Part shown: piece after piece, positions 12,166-24,740 of the stretch | Position numbering within the stretch: position 1 is the stretch's first letter | Layout: each line of letters starts with the position of its first letter | DNA from: Lagopus muta | Taxonomy: Eukaryota; Chordata; Aves; Galliformes; Phasianidae | Direction of reading: 5' to 3' | Assembly: GCF_023343835.1 (NCBI RefSeq) | Contig: NC_064439.1 | Coordinates: 26,823,933-26,887,932, forward strand | DNA: 64,000 nucleotides | Translations under genes and position numbers: made by a program | The notes under the pieces: model-generated | Seen by the model: only the letters and a program-made list of their open reading frames with translations | Told to the model about the DNA's origin: nothing | Databases searched by the model: none

Positions 12166-13825
12166 TTGCCTTCCCAGCCATTAGGATTATATATTATCCC
12201 AAGTATATATGTACTTAATGATTCTCCAGTAATAAAGTAAATTAAAAAATAATAACCATGAACATAGCAACTTGTACAGGGCTGCTGAGCTGTAGAGACT
12301 GCAGTGCTGCTCATCAAGTTTTAAGCTGTGAGAGGAAAAAGACCTAAAATCACTTCAAATGCTCCAGGTAGGCTTTCTCTGTGTAAACTGAAGGCGGTGA
12401 AGAGAAACAGAGTAGTCTGTCTTATTATCTCTGTATTTTGTGGGTAACAGCATCCATTCCCTCATCTGTGCTGGTAGTGCCCTTTGTTGAATTACTGCCA
12501 CAGATGTAAGCAAAGGGGCACAGAGAAGAAGCAGAAGAGGCAGTATTATCATTGTACAAGATGAATGTAGTGGCACTTCTAATTTATTTAGTATTCAGGA
12601 TTTTGACTTTAATTAGGATTCTTTTGTCACATCATTCATCAAATGCACTTGAAAGAAATGGAAATTAACACCAAAGTTTCTGTTGCCTCAGGCGTGCTTT
12701 TAATAATTTTACTAATTTTGGTTTATTGTTGTTCAGTTCAGTGAAATAGTTTACTTGTTATATTTCACTTGGCTGCAACTGAATTTTAGAAATGGTAGAA
12801 TGAATATATTCTCTTTAAAAATGAAGCCCTGTAAGTCCTAACATTTTTTTTAACAAAAGAAAAAAAAAACAAAAACAAACAAACAAACAAAAAAATCCAC
12901 CCTTTTTTAAAAAAGGATAATTAAGTTGCATAATCTTGTTTAGTATACCAACTTTTGCCATATGAAGTCAATATCAAGCTAACTAGCAGATGAATGCTTT
13001 GTGGCTGCTGGAATGCCAGTAAGTCACAGACTGTCTATAACTTATGAATTGTACTTGTGTTTGGAGGAAATAATATATGTTATTTGCTGAAATTATTCCT
13101 GCTTTAAAATGAATCTCAGTTTATCTACAGTAGCACTGTCTACATTGGGAAATGTTCCTGCATTAATTATCACTCCAGCTCCATGCCCTGTTATTGTAAA
13201 ATTTACATTATCCTGGCATGACAGCAGCTGTGTTGATAAATGATTCTCCTTATATCCAGAGCTTTCAGCTCATATAGCAGAGGTCCAGTCAGACATCTGA
13301 ATAAAAGGAATGTGAACTAATATTACCAGCTTAGACTATGTACCATGCCAGAAGAGCTACTGGCTGTCAGCACTGGAGTCAATAGCTGGACTTTAAAATT
13401 CATGGTTAATTTAAAATCAAAAGGTTTACTAAGCAATTTCTTAAGCAATAACTTCTGTGAGTCCTGTAATTTGGTGATGAAGGTTTGGATGCTTATAGAG
13501 ATGAACTGCAAAAGCTAAGCAAGTGCAAGTTCTGACTATCAGTTTTCCTGCTGTTTTAAATGTTGAAGATTGCTTCCTCATGAATTCTCTTTGTCCAGTA
13601 ATACATGTAATTTTATGTAGCTTTTCCAAAGGTAAGTTCTTCTTTCTCTCCTCCTTTTTCTTTTTGTATGTGTGTGTTTTGTGGTTGCTTATTTATAAAA
13701 AAAACAATAGTGAAGTTTGAAGAAACTATCTTTTCTGAGCCTTCTTATATGTAGCTGAAAGCTACATGGAGGAAAAAGAAATTATTCTACAGACCTACTG
13801 TCACACTGTGTTTCCATAGATCCAT
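12166..13825. other. AT-rich stretch without a recognisable gene
   Basis: No exon recognised. It holds an A-rich simple repeat, listed separately. A perfect 8-base inverted repeat with a 3-base loop (ATGTAGCT-GAA-AGCTACAT) sits at 13749-13767. Open frames are all below 75 codons. Confidence 0.5.
12855..12895 (+). repeat. A-rich (AAAC)n simple repeat
   Basis: A run of A followed by CAAA units ending in AAAAAAA. This A-rich pattern recurs at 16222-16269, 20074-20150 and 43335-43366, and in T-rich orientation at 30511-30554, 37574-37611 and 58765-58828. It is not attached to a recognisable retroposon body. Confidence 0.85.
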
Positions 13826-13932
13826 GGTCAATCTGATCTAGTACTTGATCTAGCAGCTGATAACCCTGTCTTTGACAGAGAGAGTGGAATTTGCTTGAGG
13901 TCCCTTCCAACCCAAGGCATTCTATGATTCTA
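13826..13932 (+). mobile_element. CR1 LINE 3'-end fragment
   Basis: The last 45 bases read GAGGTCCCTTCCAACCC and then ATTCTATGATTCT, the diagnostic 3' end of avian CR1 elements. Upstream sequence (ATCTGATCTAGTAC) aligns loosely with the CR1 line that reads CAACCTGATCTAG. It is 5'-truncated, as most CR1 copies are, and diverged. Confidence 0.85.
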
Positions 13933-16542
13933 AGAATATATTCCAAATACCCAAAGATATTGTTTTGTTGTATTTAAAACTTGTATTCTTACTACTAGAC
14001 ATTTCCAATAGACTGGAATCTTGCTCCATTTTTTCTTCTCATTTAGAAAAGCTGGAAATTCCACTTCAAAATGTCAAACTTTCTCTTAGAAAGTGGTGAT
14101 GCAAGTTGGATGCATACTGAAAAGAAAGAACTATTGCAAGCCTATAACACTGACAGTGTTGAAATCGGAGACAGGCTTCTGCTCTACAAAGTGTTTAGCA
14201 CATTGTTTGGTGGAGCTTTAAGAAAATAAATAATATCTGAGACAACCAGGATTGCCTACAAACTTATCTAGCTCCTCTTGGAATAAAGCATTTCAGTTAA
14301 CCTAAATGGGAATGAGATCTAGTAAGTTTTTGAACACTATCAAAAAGACTGGACACTTTTTACACCATTATTCAAATACAGAAACTAAAATGTTTTGGGA
14401 CCCTTTCTTTGCACTTACTGACTTCTGCAGTAAATCAGTTCTGAGGAATAATGCAGTATGTCTAAGAGCTCCAAAGAAAATATGTATTTTAAGTATAATG
14501 CAAGTAAAAGGAATGGAGTCAACATGTCTTTAAAATTTGAGAAAATATAGTTAATTATAAAGGATTCCTTCCAATAACTAATTCACTGTATATTGGTGAA
14601 ATTATTATGGAGATCAATTTAGTCTTAAGGAAAAACCTTGCCAGTAGAAACTGCAGTGGTGGTTAAAAGATCTCTTTTATAACAGGACATCATAAACCCA
14701 GATTTTGTGGATGCCTAAAGCCAGTTCTAAGTATAAATAAATTGTAGCTCTGAGAATATTATCTATGCCTTGTACTTCAGAGCTGTCAGTCAGTATTTTT
14801 GATCATTAGCCATCTGTGATTATTTTAATTTTTGCCAGCAGGAGAAGGAACTCTTTTCCACCAGGGAGCTCTGTTATTACAATATAATTTATATGTAAAG
14901 AGCTCATTTCATTAGAGGAAAAAAACTTTTCACATTTTTTTCCCCCAAAGTTTAAATGAAACTTGTAGCTTTAAAATATTTATTTTGCATTTCTTTTTGA
15001 TGTAATTGTCATGATCCACATAAAAGCATTTAACGTTTTATTGGGAGAGTTAACAATAATTGTTTGTCTTTAGCTTAGTTTTTATTTAACATTCTCTACT
15101 GAAGAACTAGAAACTGAGACAGTTGTGGATTTGAAATATTTTACTCGATAAAGTACCATTTTTCATTTCCGCTCCATTTTAGACCTTACCCATATCTTTA
15201 CTAGATGCTAGTTAAAATCCTTACAGGGTCATTTTATATATATTTCTTGTCAGTCTCCAAAAAAAATGACTTTATAATGACCTTGTTTTTACTAGAAATG
15301 ACTTGCTGAAATGAAAATGTGGCATCTCTTTGATTTACTGAAATGAAACTCTGCCCAACATTTTAGTATAATGCTATATTTTTATTGACATTGTAAATGC
15401 TGACATTATAAACTGAGCAAGTTAAATTGGTTCAGAAGAATACTAACATAAAATAAATTAGTTTATGAAATTTACTTAGCTAATTCTGACTTTTTTTCCA
15501 AACAATCCTTACTTGTCAATGATGCCAAGTACCTGTTGCCATTATTTTCACCTGACTTTGAGTTCTTAAATTTTGGACGTATTTAGATGAAGTAAAAAAA
15601 TCTATATCAGAATGGTATCAATTTCTGTTTACATTATCATGCCTATTTTTAACATCCTAAAAAGACAATGAAATTTTCTGTGTATTGAGATATCTATTTC
15701 TTATGCTTTTACATGCATACTCCTTCATTCACCATAACCGTGTTCTTAATATCATTTGTACTATTAGTTGTTCTCTCATAGCTCTGCAAGGAACTGGAGG
15801 ACGAACTATGAAAATTGACTAGTATGGTTGAACTGCCTTTTCTTTATACAAGAAAGCTTTTAAGATTTAATTACATTGTTCTTAAGGTGACGTGCCATGT
15901 GTTTGATGTCTGAATTTCAACCAATTCAATGATCACTGAAATATAAGGCCAGATGAATAGTCACTGTCAGTTATACATATACTTCAGCATTTAGAGAGTG
16001 TTTCTGTTTTACAACATCTGATTGCCTGGTTTTATGATATATAGTTATGTATCACATGGAAGATCTTCCAATACCTTTGATCAAAATGATGAGGTGAATT
16101 TTAGTAAACAATGTGGGAATTAGTTATAAATGTTATAAATGTCTCTGTACTGAACAAGCAAACAATCAGATAGAGCCTGACATTGTTAGGATATTCAATT
16201 GTCCTTTATAATTACATTATTAAAAAAAAAAAAAAACCATAAACAAACAAACAAAAACAACAAACAAACCCATACCAAGACAGTAAGAAGGAATAAGATG
16301 TATTTAAATAGAAAGAATTCTGTAATGTAATAATAAATCTGTACTGTAATAACTAGTTGCTTGTTAAAACCGGCCTTGAACTCTCTGAACTCTCAGCCAC
16401 TTTAGGCTTTGCCATAGGTATCACCTGCTGCTCATAGCTTCCAATTCCTTCACAGGGAGTTCCATGAACAAAGGAAATAAAGGAAAATGATTTTTGTTCT
16501 ATTCTTCCGCCTCCTCACTCTCTAGTGAGGAATAGGGTTTTT
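13933..16542. other. AT-rich stretch without a recognisable gene
   Basis: No exon or named repeat apart from the A-rich repeat at 16222-16269. Short T and A runs are frequent. The open frame at 14306-14533 has no recognisable domain. Confidence 0.5.
16222..16269 (+). repeat. A-rich (CAAA)n simple repeat
   Basis: Fourteen A residues followed by CATAAACAAACAAACAAA-type units. Simple repeat with no recognisable retroposon upstream. Confidence 0.85.
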
Positions 16543-16680
16543 AGAATCACAGAATTCTAAAATTAGAATTCCACCTATAGGCGTCGGTTGGAAGGGGCCA
16601 TAAGATCATCAAGCTCCAACTCCCCTGCCACAGGCAGGGCCACCAAACTCCAGCATTTTCAATACTGGCCAGTAAAATAT
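16543..16680 (-). mobile_element. CR1 LINE 3'-end fragment
   Basis: Read on the plus strand, AGAATCACAGAATT, GGTTGGAAGGGGCC, AGATCATCAAGCTCCAACTC and CCCTGCCACAGGCAGGG follow the reverse complement of the CR1 3' end in order. Together they place the 3' terminus at the left, so the element reads on the minus strand. An extra TTCTAAAATTAGAATTCC segment near the terminus looks like local duplication or decay. The right boundary is approximate. Confidence 0.88.
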
Positions 16681-19600
16681 TCTGTCTTCTTTTACCAAAT
16701 GTACAGTAACTTATGTTAGTAATGGAACTCAGCAAAAGCAAGTTAGGCAAAATAACTGTCTTGGGAATCTAATTGGTACCACACTACAAGTGATGAAGAG
16801 AGATCTGAGGAGTATGAATACCTCAGATTACCTCAGCCCAAGAAATGAAACTTTTGGGATCTCTTCTGTCATATTTGCTGAAGTTGGCCAGTAAGTCTGC
16901 TGTTATAAAAATAAGAGTAGGTCATACGGAAACACAACACAAATATATATTAAAAAACCCTCAAAAAATGACAATTAGATTTAATGCGGATAACATTCTA
17001 TAAGCCTCTCTGTATGATAAGTTCTGGATTAAAAACCAACAACACTATAACAAAAACAACTTTTGAAAACTGTAAGAGCTTGCAATTTGTGTAGTAAACA
17101 ATGTTATAGTAGAATCAGCCAGTATATGCTTTTCTACATTTTTAACAAAAGTGCCTTCATATACTATCCTGGTTCTGTTAAACAAAAATATCCTTGGGAC
17201 AACATGAAAGTAATTCAGTTTTTATCCCTGTATTGCTAAATTTGATTTGATTTGATTGAATCTATATTTATCCTCATGTGGCTCCTGGAGCACTCATGAA
17301 CTTTTATAATTCCAGTCTAACAGGGCAAATCTGCAAGTAAAAAACCTCACTTTTACCAGCAGGTATTCAATGAATGGCAGGTGGCAAATAAAGCACTTAG
17401 TAAATTGTTTTAATTGCATTTCTCTTGTATCTCTCAGAACTTGAGAAAGTTTCATAAAGCAGAAGAAGATCAGGATAGATTTACTTGCTGCTTTCACTTT
17501 GTTCCAACACTGCTTGTTTTCAGAAAAGACTTCCTAACATAATTTCAGTGCCTTTCTGCCTTTTCATGTGGGGATGATACTTAAACTGGTACAACAAAAG
17601 GTATATTACATATTGCTGTTCATCATATTGGTGTATACGTGCAGTTATTTGGTCCTGGCCTGGTTAAGGTCAGTAGTGTGGAAGGCAATGCAACAAGAGA
17701 GGGACATCACAGCTAATATGAAAGCAAAGAGCAAAATTTGCTGCAGTTACTCAAGAATATAAAAAAGCTTTTAACCTAAATCTGTTGACATGAAGTGCAA
17801 AATGAAGTCATTTTCTCTTGGAACTTAAATAGAACTGAAAGTTAGTGGGTTTTGCTGTTGTTACAATTTATTTGTTCATTTCATAGAATTACTTGTATAA
17901 TTTCAAGCGTAGCCCACTGAAGTTAATACAGTGCTACAAAAAAATCATTAGCAGGAAAGTTCAGACTGCCAGTGTTCATTTCAAAAACTTTTTTTTTACT
18001 TACACTTTTTGTTCTCCCTTCATGCAACAAAAAGTTTAGAGAATATAATGTGTACTCTCTATTATCTAATGAAGATTCGAGGTTGGGCTGGAGATTCTTT
18101 AGCATAGCTTAGTCAGTGAAGCTGTTGAAGGTCTGTAATACTAGTTTTGTCTATGAACAGTTAATTGCACAGTCATTGTGTTTAATTTCTTTATTTTCAA
18201 GACTTTTGATTGGGATCTCTGAAACTACTAAACTTAGATTGTGAAGTATTTACTGCACTTATGGTATGTGTGACTGAACCTTTTGGAGTATGGATTATCC
18301 AGTATCCTTCTTTAATTGTCCAGCATTTCACAGCATGAACTTCTGCAACACTTTAGGTGAACTTGAGAAAGATTAAAAGAGTAATTAAGTACTCTCTGTG
18401 AAATGCATTGCCCTGTAGTACATGAAGAAAAAAAATTATTTTTCAAAATGATTTGAGAGTGCTCTTTTTTTAAAATCAAGACTGAATCAGTGTTTCTGGA
18501 CTGAGTCAACTCTTCAGAGCAGTTCTCTCTGACTGGAGATTTTCTGTGAAGAACAGTGTCGCTTCCATTCTTCTGTATTTTTAATTTTCACTTGCCCCAC
18601 CCCAGCTTTGCAGCTCTCCATGTCTCAAACTATATTGAATAAACAGCCAAACTAAGATTTTTATCAGAGTATTTGAATTTTTATGAACTAATATTAAAGC
18701 TTTATGCAATTGTTTGAGATCTGTTGCATTTTATATCCTTCAGACTTTAAATAAAAGTGCTTAGAAAAAAAAAGCTTTGCAACAACTTAACTTATCCACT
18801 CAGTGTTTGTTTTCTTCATATCTTTGTGTTAACTGTCAGTTGCCAATAATTCCAGAGATCTGAAATTCCATGGCCCATCGAAAAGCCTCAAGAGAGAATT
18901 TCTTTGAGAAGCTTGTATAAATCCTCCTGCACCTCTGAGAGAGATGTATGTTGTGTTTTTTTAATTGTTTTTATCTCTTCATTTCCTTTTTAAATTAGAG
19001 GTATAACTTACTGACAGTAATTGCATACTCCTCCTGTAGTTCAAATGTTAACCCAACAGTCAGAAGACAAGAGTCCAATACCCTGCTATGGTACAGACAG
19101 ACGGGCAATCAGTCTGGTGTTTCATTTCTACATCTGAAAAAAAATATATATATTCGCCTATACTCCAGGGATCTTATGCAGGTAAATAAACATGAATATT
19201 AATATACTTAAGACCATTATAATTAAGATATACACAAATAATAATTTCCCAAGATGTACCTAAACACCTTTAAGCAGCAACTGCAGTGTATATTCAAATC
19301 TGAATTTATAGTGTTGATTACATTGGGAATTTTGCTTGAGTAAGAGTAGAAAGATGTGTTAGTACTCTGAAAGTTAACAAAGCAGCTGTATTCCAATTTT
19401 AGGATAAAGGAGAAAACTTAGTTCTAAGGCAAGTAGCAATCAAATATATTTTATAAAAAGGAAAAAAAAAATACAACCTTCTGGGCATTCATTTTTTTAA
19501 AAGAGTTCTTTGTATTTACAGATCTAGTGAAAAAAAAATCACTGTAATATGTTCTCTTAATGCTTTAAAGTGTACAACATTCCTTCTCACTGAAGGGAGG

Positions 19601-20073
19601 CACCAGAGTGATTATTCAAAGGAAAACTGAAACAAGAAATAACAGGACATAATGGGGAAAATTCCAGCCATTGAGATTCTAGAGGAGAGACAATCATCTT
19701 TAAAAGATAATTAAGAACTTTAGGGGCCTTAAATCAACTTCAGGAGACACCCTGGGTCGTTCAGTTTCTGAATTTTTGTGTCTTATTTCAGTATCTATCA
19801 GCTGTTCCCCTGCCCTTATTCTATACCGTTACTTCTTCAAAAATTTAACTACAGTAAAATAATTCAATTAGCCAGGATTTTCCTTCATCAAAAAAACCTC
19901 ACGTTTTCTTCCTTCGTGTTTGTCACTGATAGTTTCATTGATGAGTTGCTGTAATTTTTTTTCATTTGATAAGCTCAGAGTAATCAAGAGCAAGAGAATC
20001 GTATGCATTTCCTGGCATTTTAAAATGCTTTGAAATTAATTCTGAATTTTGTATTTTTATTATTCTAATGATT

Positions 20074-20150
20074 AAAAGAAAAAAAAAAAAAAAAAAAAGA
20101 AAAACATCAAATTTAAAAACAACAACAACAAATAAACAACAACAAAAAAA
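20074..20150 (+). repeat. Poly(A) and (CAA)n compound repeat
   Basis: Twenty A residues at 20079-20098, then AAAAC, AACAACAACA and AACAACAAC units ending in a run of A. Short open frames on both strands here (lysine- and asparagine-rich, or phenylalanine-rich) are by-products of this simple repeat, not genes. Confidence 0.9.
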
Positions 20151-22091
20151 CCCACACCTATCTTCCACATTCCCTCTTTCAGTGTCTTCTCAGCAAGACT
20201 ACAGTCCTCCAGAGTCAATTTTCCTAATAGAGACCTCCTGGACTATGTTGGACAAATGTCATGTCCCCTGGCTCTCTCCATCTTGTAATGAAAATTAGAC
20301 CTATTGCCAACTACACCTTGCTGATTGCTTCCTACCTGCTGCTAAGGATAATTTGTGCAGTGTTAATGAAGACTTCAGCAGTTGGTGAAAGAAAAAAAAA
20401 AAAGGTACAAGAAAGGACTGATGTTCAACATTTACAAAACAGAGCCAATAAAGACACAGTTCTGCTTAGCTGAAAATGTGTAAAGTACATGAAAGATCTT
20501 TATGTTTTCACAATCTTAATTATACCAGACATCATAAATTAGTGTTTCAACTGAAAAAAAATGAATTACATATGCTTGCAGCTTTTCATTTGCTGAATCT
20601 CATACCAGGAACCTGGGTGAATTTGTTTCCTTATTTATTCTGGAAAATATGTTACTAGATGTGCTGCATGTGATTGCCTTTGATTGTTTGAACATAATTA
20701 ATGAAAGAATTTGCAGTTGTTACTCTTTAGAATGTTCTATCAATCCAGAATCTTATTGTTCATATTTGTTGTTACCAAATGTGCTTTCAGATAACTTCTT
20801 ACCTCTGAAAGGAGACCATGGCATTTCAGTGGGAAAGTACTGTGAGATGGTGAGTTGGAATGGGAGACTGAAATACTAGCAAAGCTCCAGACAGCAAAGC
20901 TCTCTATTCTATATGGATTGTTGAGTTCCTGTCAGTCAACAGGTCATTCTGCCTTTTACGTTTGTTCTCTGGTGTGAGAACATTTGACGCTTTTGTGAGA
21001 GCAAAAGCATTTACTTTTCCTAGTTCACTTTTTTTTAGAGAAAGGGAAGCATATTATTTCTAGCAATTGAGGGACTACTGTTGTATTTTACATCCAGTTT
21101 CTTCAGACAGACCTGAATTTAATTAGGATTTACAGGAAATAAGATGAAAACAGTCACATTTACCACTAAGAAATTGCACTGTGCTTGCAGTGAAGAACTA
21201 GCTTACAAATGCTAGATGCAACATTGTGTATATTTTCTAAACTAGCAATTCTGACTTGTTTGGATAAATATTTAATATTTTACATGAAGGTTCCAAATAC
21301 AGTTTTCACTTCTGTCCTCTGTAAGAAGGGCAGCAAAAGAATTGCATCAATTCTTTTAAGAAGAATTTCTCTTCTGGGTAATATTTGAGGCATCTTCAAA
21401 CAGTAGTTTAAAATACTTTCTGTAGTTTGACAGCTAGTATTCCATATCAATTTCCTCTGCTTATCCTTCCAAATTTCTTGTCTCTTTTCATGCTTATTAC
21501 CAGCCTCCTCAACGAACTGTTTAGGCATTGTAAAATTCTAGAACTTCCTAGATATATTGCTCTTTAACATGCCTCTCTTCCTCAGTTGCTTTACACCTAC
21601 AAAGACATAATAATCTAATTCACAGTGCTTTCTCTGAGATTTACAAAAAAAAACCAAAACCCTTTACATATACTACATACCGAACTGGAAACTTTTTGTT
21701 CACCTGAGTTCTTGGCCAGAAGCAGCAGCACACCAAAATGAATAATATATCTGCATGTTGGACTTAGGTGCCTAAAGCCTTAGAATGCACAGCTGCAGTT
21801 TGCAATAGGAGAAATGTAAATAATGATTTGCATTATTACCGTTGAAGATTATACTGAACTCCTGAAAGACCTGAAAGGTTTTGAAAGACCTCTGCCTTAC
21901 TCAGGAATTGATAGACTTCCTTTTGTTTCAGGCTTCAGCCCACTGAGCCGATAAGACTGATAGACTTAAGACACTAAGCATCTCAACTTCATCTTTTAGA
22001 CACATTACAGTGAACCAAGCTGAGTTTGAGGGTTTTTCCATTTAAGTCTTGACTTTTCTGCACTTCAGAATTCATTAGAAGATACTGAAGG

Positions 22092-22119
22092 ATTTTCTCT
22101 TATCAAAATAAGAGAAAAT
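22092..22119. repeat. Perfect 12-bp inverted repeat
   Basis: Arms ATTTTCTCTTAT (22092-22103) and ATAAGAGAAAAT (22108-22119) pair perfectly around the 4-base loop CAAA. It is a short AT-rich hairpin with no flanking feature that assigns a function. Confidence 0.85.
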
Positions 22120-22200
22120 GTTACTTTTATTGTTCAATATTTGCTCAGTTTTGGAAATGGAACAAAGAAAATATTAATTTGTTTTATTTCTCTTTCAGTG

Positions 22201-22275
22201 AGCAGTCCAGGAAGGACTTGGAGTTCGACTCAATAATCCTTATGCGTCCCTTCCAGCTTTGGTCTTCACAATCAA
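22201..22275 (+). mobile_element. Short CR1 LINE 3' fragment
   Basis: TTGGAGTTCGACTCAATAAT followed by CCTTATGCGTCCCTTCCAGC follows the 3' end of a CR1 subfamily that reads TTGGACTCGATGATCC...TTATGGGTCCCTTCCAGCT. The terminal ATTCTATGATTCT is missing or decayed. The copy is only about 70 bp, so subfamily assignment is not possible. Confidence 0.65.
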
Positions 22276-24117
22276 ATCAAAGATGTTGGTAGCATTGTTC
22301 CTGCCCACAATAGCAGGGGTGGTTCATCACTGTTTTTGGAAGTTTTTTAACGTTCCTGTGTCCCAGAAGACTCGAGGTATCATTTCACTGGATTAGATGT
22401 CATTTCTGTTCAGTTCTAATGACAGTTCTGGACCTCAGAAGTGAGGGGTCATGCTCCTGTCCAACGTAGTCTTTCCCAATAACCATTTTGTTTGTCTGCT
22501 GGCGGTAGAATCAAACCACCCCAGCTCTTCAAACCATTTGCTCGTTTTTTTTTCTGGATTTAAAAGTTTTGGTTATTTTTATCTACCTCTTGAGGATGAT
22601 GCTAGGTGACTTTTTTTTTGAGTAATACTGGTAATACTGAAATAAAGTCAGTGAGTTTTGCATGCATTGTGAGAAAAGGGACAGCAGCTGTCACCACTGT
22701 TAAGAATAATTTATAAATTGTCTGATTTACCCTTCTGGGGTTATAAATGTTGACAAGTTAACATCAGGGCAAAGGTAGATCAGTCTGTCAAGTTCCTATT
22801 TTCTGCTTCTTGCTCTTCCACAAAGTGCTGTAACAATTGATTGATTTGATTTTCAAGAGTTCAGTTACATCATGATGACACAGTCCTCAATATGAATTTA
22901 AACAGTAAAATTGTTTTTTTGACTTGTTTTCATGTTGACAGGATCTTTGCATCTTAGGCAATCACTTTGTTTTTCTTACAGCTTTGCTCTTTAGCCACCC
23001 AAATGTTGAATGTCACTCAACCTTGTCATATGTTTTTCATGATGTTCTCCATTAGTCCCTAACACACTGTGCAGAAATCTAACAAATGTGGATACCCTTT
23101 TGCAAGTAAGTGTTCTGGTTGTTTGTCATATTTGGCTTTCTTTCCCTCTGCTATTTTAAGAGAATTTCTTAGTGAACATCAACTTCTCTCTGTAAGATTT
23201 CCCTAAGCATTTGAAAGAGAAACTACCACAGTTATGATCATTTAATTAAATTACTGCGGACATCAAAAATGAAAATTACACATTTGAACTGTCACCCACA
23301 GTTTAATTTCAACTCAGCTCCAAACTTTCTGAGGGAATTAGGAAGTAATAATTCCATTAGGTGTCTCTCCATTAGGTGCTTGAGCTCTTTCTGAAAATGA
23401 GATTTAAATTTCTTCAGAAAAAAAACTTAAATAATCACCCAAAATTCTGAGCTTCTTTTACAGACTGAACTGTCTTATTGAACCTTGTGAATCTCCTGTG
23501 TCATGAATACATTTTTACTTTCTTTCTCACTCCATCTTCTTTACTTTTTTAGTATGGAATTCAAATCTATATGTGTATAAACTGTCATTTTTATACACAC
23601 AGGAATACAGAAATAAAATAATATAATCCAGCACTGAACACATCAGAAAGCAAAAGTTTTCAGGCAACTACAGCTACAGTTTTGATGATACTCTGAATTC
23701 ACAGTTAATTGATAGACAATGACATGTGAAGACTGTGACATGATACAATAATCTAGACTAGATTTCTAAAACAAAACAAAACAAGAAAATAAACAATGAA
23801 AAAAAGCACAACAGGCAAAAGTTACGTAGGAGAAAAAGTTATAAGATTTCATAGGAGGGGAAATTGTAAGCACGTAATGACTTTTTACCCTTGATATTAG
23901 TGTTCTTCATATGTGAAACCTTGAAAATGAACTGTGAAGTCATCATAGTTAAAAGAAATAAAAACTGTTCATATGTATGAGATCTTATTCATGAAATTAT
24001 TTACAAGTGTTAAAATTTCAATGATTTGAGTGGAGTTTAGTATGTCCTTCAGTGTTCTTTATCATGTTGAAGAAATGTAGACTGGTTAGAAGCAGAAATA
24101 CACAGGCTGAGAGTTGT
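22276..24117. other. AT-rich stretch without a recognisable gene
   Basis: No exon or transposon recognised. An imperfect 15-bp tandem duplication (two copies starting TCCATTAGGTG) lies at about 23353-23382. Short open frames only. Confidence 0.5.
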
Positions 24118-24450
24118 GTCTATTCAGTGTGGAGAGGAGAAAGCTCCAGGGAGACCAGAGAGTGGCTAAAAGGGATCCAAGTTGAAGGAGGGAAGATTTA
24201 GGTTGGATGTTAGGGGGAAGTTCTTTACTAGGAGAGTGGTTAGGCCCTGGAACAGGCTGCCCAGGGAGGTTGTGGATGCCCCGTCCTTGGACGTGTTCAA
24301 GGCCAGGTTGGACGGGGTCCTGGGCAACCTGATCTAAATGTGTATGTTTGGTGGCCCTCCCAGGCAGGGGGGTTGGAACTACATGATCCTTGGGGTCCCT
24401 TCCAACCCGGGTGATTCTGTGTGATTCTGTGTGATTCTGTGTGATACAAT
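24118..24450 (+). mobile_element. CR1 LINE 3' fragment, relatively well kept
   Basis: Recognisable CR1 3' blocks appear in order: GGAGAGGAGAAAGCTCCAGG, GGTTGGATGTTAGGGGGAAG, CTGGAACAGGCTGCCCAGGG, TGGATGCCCCGTCCTTGG, AAGGCCAGGTTGGACGGGG, GGGGGGTTGGAACTACATGA and GGTCCCTTCCAACCC. The tail is three exact copies of GTGATTCTGT (24411-24440), a 10-bp unit instead of the usual 8-bp ATTCTRTG-type unit. Divergence looks lower than in the other CR1 fragments here, so this is probably a younger insertion. A minus-strand open frame across it is an antisense artefact. Confidence 0.92.
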
Positions 24451-24740
24451 AAAGAAGAGGACAAACTCTTTAGCAGGGTCTGTTGTGGGGAAATGGTTTC
24501 AAACTTAAACAGTGGAGATTTCAACTGGATATAAGGAAGAAGTTTTTTTACAGCAAGGGTGATGAGGCACTAAAACATGTTGCCCAGTGATGTGGTGGAT
24601 GCCCCATCTTTGGAAAAGTTCAAGGTCAGGTTGGATGGGGCTCTGGATGACCTGATCTAGCTGTAGGTGTCCCTGTTCATTGCAGGGAAGTTGGACTAAA
24701 TTATCTTTAAATGATTCTTCGAATGATTCTTCAATTTTAC
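24451..24740 (+). mobile_element. Second, older CR1 LINE 3' fragment abutting the first
   Basis: Starts within a few bases of the end of the upstream CR1 and has the same orientation. Blocks GGAAATGGTTTCAAACTTAA, ATATAAGGAAGAAGTTTTTT, TGGTGGATGCCCCATCTTTG, AAGGTCAGGTTGGATGGGGC, CTGATCTAGCTGTAGGTGTC and CCTGTTCATTGCAGGGAAG follow the CR1 3' region closely. The terminal part has decayed to two copies of an AATGATTCTTC-like unit. It belongs to a different CR1 subfamily from its neighbour. Confidence 0.9.

Larger units (their letters stand above)
16681..22190. other. AT-rich stretch without a recognisable gene
   Basis: A 5.5-kb interval with no recognised exon or transposon apart from the A-rich repeat at 20074-20150. 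A TTTGA triplet repeat occurs at 17241-17255. A perfect hairpin with 12-base arms at 22092-22119 is listed separately. Open frames stay under 83 codons. Confidence 0.5.

Noticed and set aside
20068-20298. Lysine-rich 76-codon frame
   Set aside because: Begins inside the poly(A)/(CAA)n repeat; composition reflects the repeat.
24297-24524. 75-codon minus-strand frame rich in proline and glycine
   Set aside because: It lies antisense across the two CR1 fragments and is explained by them.
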